A stretch of 5,659 nt of DNA from an uncultured Prevotellaceae bacterium (GTDB lineage Bacteria > Bacteroidota > Bacteroidia > Bacteroidales > Bacteroidaceae). Every line of letters starts with the position of its first letter. Positions within the stretch are counted from its first letter, which is position 1. Under the pieces are notes generated by a model, which saw only the letters and a list, made by a program, of their open reading frames with translations, had not been told where the DNA came from and did no database searches. Location: positions 1 through 5,659 of the forward strand of contig CACYKX010000199.1 of the NCBI GenBank assembly GCA_902775075.1, written 5' to 3'. A program made the position numbers and the translations under genes. Positions 1 through 5,659 of the stretch are shown here, in pieces.

Positions 1-1925
1 CCTGAAAGTGCTGGCTCGCTGGCACCTGTTGCTGAAATGAATACTGGAGCTGCAAAGGTTACCTGATCTACTGAAGAGATCTTTGCTCCCTTGGCCTTAG
101 CGGCTGCAATGCTCTTTACTCCATTCAACTTGGCCATGATCATCTCTGCCTTCTTGTCGCGAAGAACCTCTGCCTTGACCATTTCCTTAACCTGTGGATC
201 CTCTAAACCGCGATATCCTTTGGCGTGAATCTTGTCGAGTACTACTACCAACAGGTGGTCGTTGTTACCACACTCATACATTGGTGATACTTCGCCTTCT
301 TTTGCATCAAAGAGCCACTTCAATGCATCACGTGTAGAATGGATATTTGCGATATAGTGTGATGATGTTGTTACATCCTTCAATTCCTGTACCTTGTAAC
401 CGCTCTTTGCTGCGTTCTTTTCTATAGCTTCTGCTGTCTGATTTGCACTAACAAATGATGAGAACTTGTTGTATGCTGAACGATAGGTCTCCTGTGAGAA
501 GTCTACGGTCTTCTTGATAACTGCTGCTGTGAAGTTCTCCTTGAAACCCTTGCGGTCGAGAACCTGAAGGATGATGTTTCCTTGGGTCAGGGCTACATTG
601 TTCAAAGAGTTTACTTCTCCATTCTGAATGGCATTGACAATGGCTTTGTTATCTGCTGATGCACTCTGAGCAAGCATACCTACTAGCTGCTGTGATGTTG
701 CCCAAATCTTCTCGCCTGTCTGACCGTACTTCTTAGAGAGTGCTTCGAAATCGGCTCCTCCCTTAAGGGCGGTATATACTGAATCGGCGGTCTTCTTTGC
801 TGCATTGACATCTGCACCTCCTACCTGAATCATGCGATACTGTACTGAATCTGGAAGTGATACCTTTGCCAAAAGTTTTACTATGTTCAAGGTGTTGTCA
901 CCGGCGTTGTACTTCACGGTAGATGTTGTACCTGCTGAGATAGAATCTAACATTGAAGCGATGTCCTGTGGGAAGAACTCTTTAGGAGCTGGTGCACCAA
1001 GATATGGAACTAATGATGCGCTCTTACGAACAACTTCTGTTGGATCTGCTGCTGTTGACAAGGTCTTCTGATAGCCTGCAAACTCTTTGTTCAAAGCTGC
1101 ACGGTCGGCATTGCTTGCGTTAACCTGGAAGTCTACAAACTTGATATCGCGGCTCTCTACAGACTGCTTGAAACGTGGCTTCAACTCGTCGTACTTCTCC
1201 TTGAGATCGCTCTCTGTGATGTTTACCTTGTTGTCTGCAATATCTGAATATGGGAATGCTGCTAACTGAATCTTGTTCTCTTCGTTCTCTTCCTTGAATG
1301 CCATCTTAGCTTCTACTGGATTTGAAAGGAAACAATGTGCTAGCAAGCTCTGATATTTCTGGGCAAGGGTCTGCTGACGTAATGTCTTCTCGATAAAACT
1401 CCAATACTTGTAGATCTTGTCGTATTGCTCTTGTACCTGTGCATTTCCTGCTGCCTTGTTGGCTTTGTAGTCTGCAAGGAACTTCTGCAATGCTGATGCA
1501 TCGAAACGGCCTGTCTGCTGATTTACAAACGGGGTCTGAAGAAGCATTGGATTGGTACCTTCCTTCAGGATGTTCTGCAACTCTTCGTCGGTAACAGTCA
1601 AACCGAGTTCTTTAGCTTCTTTCTCTACAAGCTTTGACTGTACGTAGGTGTTCCATACCATATCCTTAACCTGATTCATCTGGTCTTCGGAAAGATTGTC
1701 GGTACCCTGTTGCATCTTAATCACTTCAGTGTACTCATCGACTAATTTCTGGAAATCATTTACGTTGATTTTCTCTCCTAACACTTCACCTACCTGCTGA
1801 CGCTGGTCATTCTGTGTTGACTCACATGAACGAAAAGCCTCTTCGGCGATGAAGGCAAAAAGGCCAAAACCGATAATACAAATCAGAATAACACCTTTTT
1901 GTCTGATTTTTCCTAATGCTGCCAT
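1..1925 (-). CDS. ppiD: Membrane-anchored SurA/PpiD-like periplasmic foldase (peptidylprolyl isomerase family), 3' end cut by window edge
   Basis: The frame is open for 641 codons from ATG 1925 to the left edge, so the C-terminus is missing. Family members of this type in Bacteroidota run to about 700 residues (recalled), so perhaps 70 are absent. The product starts MAALGKIRQKG, followed by one hydrophobic segment at about residues 11-29, which gives an inner-membrane anchor with the bulk in the periplasm. Residues 30-200 are a charged, helical SurA_N-type chaperone region. Residues about 358-457 resemble a parvulin domain (VQYRMIQVGG start, spaced helix GGADFEALSKKYGQ, end GEVNSL to VILQV). 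Residues about 480-570 end in a second parvulin-like edge (EGEVSPMYECGNNDHLLVVV). The expected role is folding of secreted and outer-membrane proteins near the Sec exit. The usual parvulin histidines are not seen, so it may act as a chaperone rather than an isomerase. The start is the only ATG that precedes the anchor; the upstream leader is A-rich with no Shine-Dalgarno sequence. The symbol rests on architecture only. Confidence 0.88.
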   Translation of the reverse strand, partial: MAALGKIRQKGVILICIIGFGLFAFIAEEAFRSCESTQNDQRQQVGEVLGEKINVNDFQKLVDEYTEVIKMQQGTDNLSEDQMNQVKDMVWNTYVQSKLVEKEAKELGLTVTDEELQNILKEGTNPMLLQTPFVNQQTGRFDASALQKFLADYKANKAAGNAQVQEQYDKIYKYWSFIEKTLRQQTLAQKYQSLLAHCFLSNPVEAKMAFKEENEENKIQLAAFPYSDIADNKVNITESDLKEKYDELKPRFKQSVESRDIKFVDFQVNASNADRAALNKEFAGYQKTLSTAADPTEVVRKSASLVPYLGAPAPKEFFPQDIASMLDSISAGTTSTVKYNAGDNTLNIVKLLAKVSLPDSVQYRMIQVGGADVNAAKKTADSVYTALKGGADFEALSKKYGQTGEKIWATSQQLVGMLAQSASADNKAIVNAIQNGEVNSLNNVALTQGNIILQVLDRKGFKENFTAAVIKKTVDFSQETYRSAYNKFSSFVSANQTAEAIEKNAAKSGYKVQELKDVTTSSHYIANIHSTRDALKWLFDAKEGEVSPMYECGNNDHLLVVVLDKIHAKGYRGLEDPQVKEMVKAEVLRDKKAEMIMAKLNGVKSIAAAKAKGAKISSVDQVTFAAPVFISATGASEPALS

Positions 1926-1971
1926 TTTTAATAGTTTTATATTTGTTTTATTCTATTCTTTCATGAATATT

Positions 1972-1983
1972 AGTTAACGTTCT
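1972..1983 (-). repeat. 12-bp word AGAACGTTAACT, copy 2 (leader of the ppiD-like gene)
   Basis: This is the second copy of the word at 5333-5344, read on the minus strand. It lies 46 nt upstream of ATG 1925 and downstream of the candidate -7 box, so it would fall in the mRNA leader or just past the transcription start. Flanking bases do not match the other copy. Confidence 0.3.
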
Positions 1984-2008
1984 CATTGAGTATCTCTCAA
2001 ATTGCCTA

Positions 2009-2036
2009 CAAAAATAATAATAAATTATCAAACAAA
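2009..2036 (-). promoter_or_regulatory. Candidate Bacteroidota-type promoter for the ppiD-like gene
   Basis: Read on the minus strand, TATTTTTG (2016-2009) matches the Bacteroides -7 consensus TAnnTTTG exactly. Two overlapping-phase TTTG words lie upstream at 2036-2033 and 2032-2029, giving spacers of 16 and 12 nt. The usual -33/-7 spacer is nearer 19-21 nt, so the -33 assignment is weak. Transcription would start near 2003-2006 and leave a leader of about 80 nt before ATG 1925. The region is very A/T-rich, which raises the odds of a chance match. Confidence 0.4.
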
Positions 2037-2041
2037 GGAAT

Positions 2042-2055
2042 TTTTCGTGCGAAAA
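2042..2055 (-). terminator. Weak hairpin after the CorC-like gene, possible terminator or attenuator
   Basis: TTTTCG and CGAAAA form a perfect inverted repeat around two bases, realistically a 5-bp stem with a 4-base loop. It begins 6 nt past the TAA stop of the CorC-like gene. The stem is short and mostly A-T, and the following bases are T-rich but not a clean T tract, so termination would be inefficient. Its place between the operon and the candidate ppiD promoter is the main reason to list it. Confidence 0.2.
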
Positions 2056-2060
2056 TACAC

Positions 2061-3329
2061 TTACAAATTAACTTTTAGCTTGACAAGTTCTATTTTCGTC
2101 ATCGTATTTTTGATAATCTTAAATTCAAATTTGTCTATTTTCACAACTTCATTGAGCTTCGGAAAACTTTCATAGTAATGAAGTATCAATCCGCCTATGG
2201 TCATGTACTCATCGCTTTCGGGGAGATCGAGGTTGAACATGCTGTTCACTTTATCAATCTCTAAACGACCAGAAAGGAGATACTCGTTGTCGCTAACTTG
2301 TTTGGATATATAGTTGCTGTTGTCGTGTTCGTCTTCGATGTCGCCGAAGATTTCTTCGACGATGTCTTCCAAACTGACAATGCCACTGGTTCCGCCAAAT
2401 TCGTCGATAACGACGCCTAGGGTCTTCTTCTGCTGAAGGAATGTCTTCATCAGTTTCTGGGCTGGCATGGTCTCGGGGACAAAGGGCATGGTTCGGATAT
2501 ATTCCTTCCAGTCGTTGCGATGACGGAACATCTCTGAACTGTGAATATATCCTATGATATGGTCTATATCTTCGTGATAGACGATGATCTTGGAGTTTCC
2601 ACTTTCGATAAAGGTTTGTTCGAGTTCTTCCAAACTACAGGTGTCTTCTACGGCATTGATCTCTGTACGGGGAATCATGCAGTCTCTGATCTTGGTATCG
2701 GTGAAGTCGAGTGCGTTCTGGAAGATCTTTACTTCGTCTTCTACATCACCGCCTTGGGAGTTGTCGATGGAACTCTGAACGAGGTAGTCTAAATCTACTT
2801 TGGAGAAGCCTTCATCGTCGCTCTTGTTGTCCATGTCGATTCCAAAAACTTTGAGTATGGCCTTGGAAAGCAATGTCGCAAACTTGGATATTGGCCACAG
2901 GAGGATATAGAAAATATAGGCTATCGGAGAAAAAATGGTAAGCAGTCGGTTGGGATTGCTCTTGAAAAATGTCTTTGGCAGGAACTCGCCGGTAAACAAG
3001 ACTACGAGGGTTGAGGCTATCGTGTCGAGAACGACTTGGGTTGCTGACGAGAATGGGGCAAATAACGTTTTGTCGAAAATCTCGGCAAACAGAATTCCAT
3101 ATAGTACTAACACGATATTGTTGCCGACGAGCATTGTCGAAACAAAACCATTGGGATGGGAATAAAAAACAGATAATATCTTTTGGACAAAGTCGTTCTT
3201 CTCTTTATCCATCTCGGCAAGCATCCTGTTACTGGACACAAAGGCAATCTCCATTCCACTAAAGAAGGCGGACATGACCATGGTAACTAGGATGCCTATG
3301 AAATATGTTATTTCTATTTCTCCAAACAT
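2061..3329 (-). CDS. CNNM/CorC-HlyC family membrane protein with CBS domain pair
   Basis: The 422-residue product is complete and of normal length for the family. An N-terminal DUF21/CNNM membrane domain spans about residues 1-160, with hydrophobic segments near 6-28, 61-85, 96-115 and 131-158. It carries the family signature SAFFSGMEIAFVSSNR (20-35) and a GEFLPKTFF motif (114-122). Two CBS repeats follow: the first from IRDCMIPRTE (214 on) to about 270, the second about 279-333 ending in the highly typical DEFGGTSGIVSLEDIVEEI. Residues about 346-420 form the CorC_HlyC C-terminal domain. Relatives are implicated in Mg2+/Co2+ transport with nucleotide sensing by the CBS pair; 'hemolysin' labels are historical. 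In gliding Bacteroidota, GldE is a relative, but nothing here indicates gliding. It starts 12 nt after the LptC-like stop, in the same operon. The ion handled cannot be told from sequence. Confidence 0.93.
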   Translation of the reverse strand: MFGEIEITYFIGILVTMVMSAFFSGMEIAFVSSNRMLAEMDKEKNDFVQKILSVFYSHPNGFVSTMLVGNNIVLVLYGILFAEIFDKTLFAPFSSATQVVLDTIASTLVVLFTGEFLPKTFFKSNPNRLLTIFSPIAYIFYILLWPISKFATLLSKAILKVFGIDMDNKSDDEGFSKVDLDYLVQSSIDNSQGGDVEDEVKIFQNALDFTDTKIRDCMIPRTEINAVEDTCSLEELEQTFIESGNSKIIVYHEDIDHIIGYIHSSEMFRHRNDWKEYIRTMPFVPETMPAQKLMKTFLQQKKTLGVVIDEFGGTSGIVSLEDIVEEIFGDIEDEHDNSNYISKQVSDNEYLLSGRLEIDKVNSMFNLDLPESDEYMTIGGLILHYYESFPKLNEVVKIDKFEFKIIKNTMTKIELVKLKVNL

Positions 3330-3341
3330 CGCTATCTAATT

Positions 3342-3986
3342 TCAAGGAATATTGGAACTCTTGGGCTGTGGTGTGGCTCGAGGACGTAAGGTGCCCTTTA
3401 CGGAGTCGGGCTGTGAGCGCATCGTATCGGAAGGGGATTCCATCATTCCTCCCTTTACAAATGAGCCTCGAGTATTTGAGACATAATACTTCGTCATCTG
3501 TTCATCACTCCTGAAATAACTGCCTTCGAGTCGTCTGTCCGGCGTGATCAGACGGGAGTATTTATACGAATATATCTCATGGGCGTTCTCGTCCCAATAT
3601 AGTTCTTCACTGGAGAAACGTATATCGTCTTTTGTCAAGATACGTACTCGTCCTCTCATCACCCATAGTTTCTGCTGATTGTAGTATATAGCACTATCGC
3701 ATTGGATATAACTATATATGTGGAACTTCTGATCGAAGGCTTCCAAAAAGACGCCTTTATCAAAAGTCCATCTCGGGGGATTCTTTACTTCATTGATGTC
3801 CCATCGCTCTGTAACGATACGGTATTTGATAACGCCTGAATCTGAGATTAGGGTGTTAACGCCGTAAGATGTCATCACTGATGCTGAATCCCTCGGGAGT
3901 ATTGCAGGTGCTGTGTGCTCTTTCTGTTCTTCGCAAGATGCGAAAAAGAGAACACCTAATATTATATATAATAGTATTTGCTTCAT
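3342..3986 (-). CDS. lptC: LptC-like lipopolysaccharide-export lipoprotein
   Basis: The 214-residue product starts MKQILLYIILGVLFFASCEEQK. It has a short basic start, a hydrophobic stretch and a lipobox-like FASC with Cys18, so it is predicted to be a lipoprotein; E. coli LptC instead keeps a transmembrane helix. Residues about 38-180 are rich in beta-strand patterns with the LptC/OstA style of repeated short segments (GVIKYRIVTERWD, FDKGVFLEAFDQ, CDSAIYYNQQKLWVMRGRV, FSSEELYWDENAHEIYS). That matches the jelly-roll fold that passes lipopolysaccharide from LptB2FG towards LptA. The tail, from about 181 to 214, is Pro/Ser/Arg-rich and probably disordered. The start ATG shares its A with the barrel gene's TAA stop (TAATG), so translation is probably coupled. 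The lipobox has Phe at -3, which is non-standard but tolerable. Family assignment comes from fold-like pattern, size and position beside the CorC and PpiD genes. Confidence 0.85.
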   Translation of the reverse strand: MKQILLYIILGVLFFASCEEQKEHTAPAILPRDSASVMTSYGVNTLISDSGVIKYRIVTERWDINEVKNPPRWTFDKGVFLEAFDQKFHIYSYIQCDSAIYYNQQKLWVMRGRVRILTKDDIRFSSEELYWDENAHEIYSYKYSRLITPDRRLEGSYFRSDEQMTKYYVSNTRGSFVKGGMMESPSDTMRSQPDSVKGTLRPRATPQPKSSNIP

Positions 3987-5287
3987 TACTCAACCTTCCA
4001 CTTCATGAACCAACGCTCATTGAAGGTAAGACCTATATTAATGCGAAATGTATTTTCCTTTATCATTCCCGGTGCCCACTGACGAACCCACTGACCACTG
4101 ATGTTCAAGATGGATCTGTTGTTCATAGAGTTGACGATAGGGATACCAAATCCAAGACTTGCACTAACTTCCTTAGGGCCATTGGCTCCGTTTATCTTAT
4201 AATATGGTGTGGCATATGAAACGCCTGCACGATAGTGGACACGACGTAGGAATATACGGTCGTACTCTCGTGGACAATATTCACCTCCTACGGTTAACTT
4301 CTTGCGGGTGAGATAGTTACCATACTGCATGCTACTTTCTGAATTGTTGTCGCTTGCAAATGTCGGCTGTGGTAGCTTACCCCATCTCTGAACGGTGAAA
4401 TCGGCACCGACCTTCAATGAATTGTCATGGTTATAGGTAAAACCTGCGCCATACATATCCGGTAAATCTAAACGAAGTCCGTTTCCACCCAACGTATCTG
4501 ATACGACTACTGATGTGTTCGTATTGATGGTCGAGGTAACCAGTTCTGGGTTTCCTCCGATCTTATGCTTTGGTGAAAAGGTAAGACCTAAGATGATTTT
4601 GTTTTTATCTGAAAGTGATAATAGATACTGTGCACCAAAATCTAACTTGTAGCTGGCTACACTTGCCGTATAGGTCTTGGAAAGGGTACTAACGGATGCA
4701 TTACTGAATGATAATACAACTGACTTTGAGATGTCTCCCCATAGATAAGAGATGTTCGTACCTACTGACAGTCCTTTGATCGGTTGCCAACCTGCTCCTA
4801 AATATACTTGATGTAGTCCTCCGTCTCCACTATAGGTGTTGGTAGACGTTAATGTCTCATTTCCTAATGTAGTGGTACCACTGGCATTGAAGTTGTATCC
4901 CATCGTAGTGAATGGAACGAGACCGAAACTGACACCAAGATTCGGAGCTGCCCGGAATGCAGCTACGGCATAATCGAAACTGGAATTATGGGCATTCATC
5001 TTTTTCCCGTTCTCTTCCAGATTGGTAACCTGACCGGAAGCGCCCATGTCAAAAATAAATGTCAGAGAGTCTAAAGCAGAATATGACGCTGGATTCATAT
5101 AGTTGACTTGGTTATGCTCTCGAAAGCCTAAGCCAAGTCCATTCATGCCTCTGTTAAACCCGCTAAACTGCTCTGATTGTAAACCTAGGCCATATTGGCT
5201 ATATGGAGAATTAGTGCCACTCTGGGCGAAAGCAGTGTTTGCTACACCCATCATGAGGGCCGCTATAAATAGTTTCTTCATTTTCAT
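3986..5287 (-). CDS. FadL/OmpP1-like outer-membrane beta-barrel protein
   Basis: The 433-residue product has a clear Sec signal peptide (MKMKKLFIAALMMGVANTAFA) with likely cleavage after Ala21 (AFA|QS). The mature N-terminus contains a YGLGL segment and VNYMNPASYSALDS (61-74), whose NPA resembles the conserved NPA of FadL-type channels. The rest alternates polar and aromatic/aliphatic residues, as barrel strands do: SFGLVPFTTMGYNF, LHQVYLGAGW, LSVGTNISYLWG, YKLDFGAQYLL, NKIILGLTFSPKH, LKVGADFTVQRW, VHYRAGVSYAT, FRINIGLTF. Its end, FNERWFMKWKVE, is of the kind common in Bacteroidota barrels. FadL-type proteins import hydrophobic compounds; the substrate here is unknown. An in-frame ATG two codons later (5281) is an alternative start; both keep the signal peptide. 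It is the first gene of the minus-strand operon and overlaps lptC by one base. No Shine-Dalgarno sequence precedes it. Confidence 0.82.
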   Translation of the reverse strand: MKMKKLFIAALMMGVANTAFAQSGTNSPYSQYGLGLQSEQFSGFNRGMNGLGLGFREHNQVNYMNPASYSALDSLTFIFDMGASGQVTNLEENGKKMNAHNSSFDYAVAAFRAAPNLGVSFGLVPFTTMGYNFNASGTTTLGNETLTSTNTYSGDGGLHQVYLGAGWQPIKGLSVGTNISYLWGDISKSVVLSFSNASVSTLSKTYTASVASYKLDFGAQYLLSLSDKNKIILGLTFSPKHKIGGNPELVTSTINTNTSVVVSDTLGGNGLRLDLPDMYGAGFTYNHDNSLKVGADFTVQRWGKLPQPTFASDNNSESSMQYGNYLTRKKLTVGGEYCPREYDRIFLRRVHYRAGVSYATPYYKINGANGPKEVSASLGFGIPIVNSMNNRSILNISGQWVRQWAPGMIKENTFRINIGLTFNERWFMKWKVE

Positions 5288-5304
5288 TAAATTATTCTAG
5301 ATTG

Positions 5305-5332
5305 CAAAAGTATTAAAAAAAATGGATATAAA
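5305..5332 (-). promoter_or_regulatory. Candidate promoter for the barrel-lptC-corC operon
   Basis: On the minus strand TACTTTTG (5312-5305) fits TAnnTTTG. The best -33 candidate is TTTA at 5332-5329, one mismatch from TTTG, with a 16-nt spacer. The predicted transcript would begin near 5299-5302, giving a leader of about 12-15 nt before ATG 5287. It lies in the only gap upstream of the operon, which supports the call even though the -33 match is poor. Confidence 0.45.
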
Positions 5333-5344
5333 AGAACGTTAACT
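5333..5344 (+). repeat. 12-bp word AGAACGTTAACT, copy 1 (divergent gap)
   Basis: AGAACGTTAACT occurs here and, in inverted orientation on the plus strand, at 1972-1983. It contains the overlapping palindromes AACGTT and GTTAAC. This copy sits where the -33 regions of the two divergent candidate promoters meet. It reads in the same direction as the downstream DUF4105 gene. It could be an operator or a chance repeat in A/T-rich DNA. Confidence 0.3.
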
Positions 5345-5357
5345 CGAAAATTAAAGC

Positions 5358-5365
5358 TATTTTTG
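5358..5365 (+). promoter_or_regulatory. -7 box of candidate promoter for the DUF4105/Lnb-type gene
   Basis: TATTTTTG matches TAnnTTTG exactly and ends 4 nt before the GTG start at 5370. No TTTG lies at the usual -33 spacing; the closest region is ACGTTAAC, within the shared 12-bp word. If used, transcription would start within a few bases of the start codon, giving an essentially leaderless message. Confidence 0.45.
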
Positions 5366-5369
5366 CATC

Positions 5370-5659
5370 GTGAAACGTTTTAAATATATTTTTAGAGTTA
5401 TTACTACCGTTATTTTACTGAATTTAACGGCAATGGGTGCTTCTGCACAAAGCATAGATTATGATTCCATTGAGGTTTCTTTACTGACTTGCTCTCCCGG
5501 ACAGGAGGTGTGGGCTCAATATGGGCACACGGCTTTAAGATGGCACGATCTGAACCCTGAACATTGTATCGATGTTGTCGTAAACTATGGTGTCTTCTCA
5601 AGTAGTCAGCCTTACTTTATTCCGCGTTTTATTTTTGGTTTGACTGACTATTGTGTCGG
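5370..5659 (+). CDS. DUF4105 / Lnb N-terminal periplasmic domain protein, 3' end cut by window edge
   Basis: A GTG start opens a frame that stays open for 96 codons to the right edge. The product begins with a signal peptide (residues 1-26, basic KRFKYIFR then VITTVILLNLTAMGASA, likely cleaved before Gln27). It continues into a recognisable DUF4105 start: SLLTCSPGQEVWAQYGHTAL (37-56), VVVNYGVFSS (69-78) and FIPRFIFGLTDY (83-94). The family was renamed Lnb N-terminal domain after a Bacteroides lipoprotein N-acyltransferase, which adds the third acyl chain to lipoproteins. Cys41 and His53 are attractive nucleophile/base candidates, but that role is inferred. GTG 5370 is chosen because an in-frame TAA at 5352-5354 rules out more upstream sequence, and the later ATG at 5433 would destroy the signal peptide. 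Full-length members are several hundred residues (recalled), so most of the gene is outside. Bacteroidota can carry several DUF4105 paralogues, so Lnb activity is not assured. Confidence 0.8.
   Translation, partial: MKRFKYIFRVITTVILLNLTAMGASAQSIDYDSIEVSLLTCSPGQEVWAQYGHTALRWHDLNPEHCIDVVVNYGVFSSSQPYFIPRFIFGLTDYCV

Noticed and set aside
832..1269. Two plus-strand open frames of 79 and 60 codons.
   Set aside because: They lie antisense to the well-supported foldase frame, have no signal peptide, motif or promoter, and look like shadow frames.
2014..2025. Short TAA-like trinucleotide run (aataataataaa).
   Set aside because: It has about three units and is expected in A/T-rich intergenic DNA; too short to call a microsatellite or phase-variable tract.
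2541..3262. Four overlapping plus-strand open frames opposite the CorC-like gene.
   Set aside because: Their sequences show no domain pattern, while the opposite strand encodes a complete, recognisable CNNM-CBS-CorC protein.
3305..4219. Plus-strand frames of 69 and 116 codons opposite the lptC region and the 3' end of the barrel gene.
   Set aside because: They straddle gene junctions on the other strand and have no promoter or family features; composition is that of an antisense shadow.
5315..5322. Run of eight A residues in the divergent gap, considered as a phase-variable tract.
   Set aside because: Eight A residues are unremarkable in this A/T-rich gap and it sits outside coding sequence; nothing shows length variation.
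5410..5601. A minus-strand 63-codon frame antisense to the DUF4105 gene.
   Set aside because: The plus-strand frame has a signal peptide and clear DUF4105 motifs; the antisense frame has none.
1..5659. A mobile element, defence system or CRISPR array was looked for.
   Set aside because: No transposase, integrase, direct-repeat array, terminal inverted repeats or toxin-antitoxin-like pair was found; all genes fit conserved envelope functions.

Overview
The window looks like chromosomal DNA from a member of the Bacteroidota, most likely Prevotella or a close relative. Three things point there: the protein families (a Bacteroidota-type PpiD/SurA-like foldase, a lipoprotein-type LptC, a FadL-like barrel, a DUF4105/Lnb protein); start regions that lack Shine-Dalgarno sequences and are A/T-rich; and intergenic matches to the Bacteroides-type -7 promoter box TAnnTTTG. 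The genus is inferred; no rRNA or species marker is present.

Layout. Four genes lie on the minus strand, transcribed from right to left. They are a FadL-like outer-membrane barrel (5287-3986), an LptC-like lipoprotein (3986-3342), a CNNM/CorC-type membrane protein with a CBS pair (3329-2061), and a large membrane-anchored SurA/PpiD-like foldase (1925 to beyond the left edge). The first three are packed as an operon: a TAATG stop/start overlap, then a 12-nt gap. The foldase follows after 135 nt, which hold a weak hairpin and its own candidate promoter. On the plus strand, a gene starting at GTG 5370 and running off the right edge encodes the first 96 residues of a DUF4105/Lnb-type secreted protein. 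It is divergent from the barrel gene across an 82-nt gap with a -7-like box for each direction.

How the genes fit together. All five act at the cell envelope: an outer-membrane channel, lipopolysaccharide export from the inner membrane, an ion-transport/CBS membrane protein, a periplasmic chaperone for secreted and outer-membrane proteins, and a DUF4105 protein whose family includes the Bacteroides lipoprotein N-acyltransferase Lnb. This is an envelope-biogenesis cluster, not a mobile or defence island. No tRNA, rRNA, CRISPR array, insertion sequence or phage gene was seen. The most unusual points are the apparent loss of both hallmark histidines in the foldase's parvulin domain, a -7 box that puts the DUF4105 mRNA start almost on its GTG codon, and a 12-bp word shared by the only two sizeable intergenic gaps.
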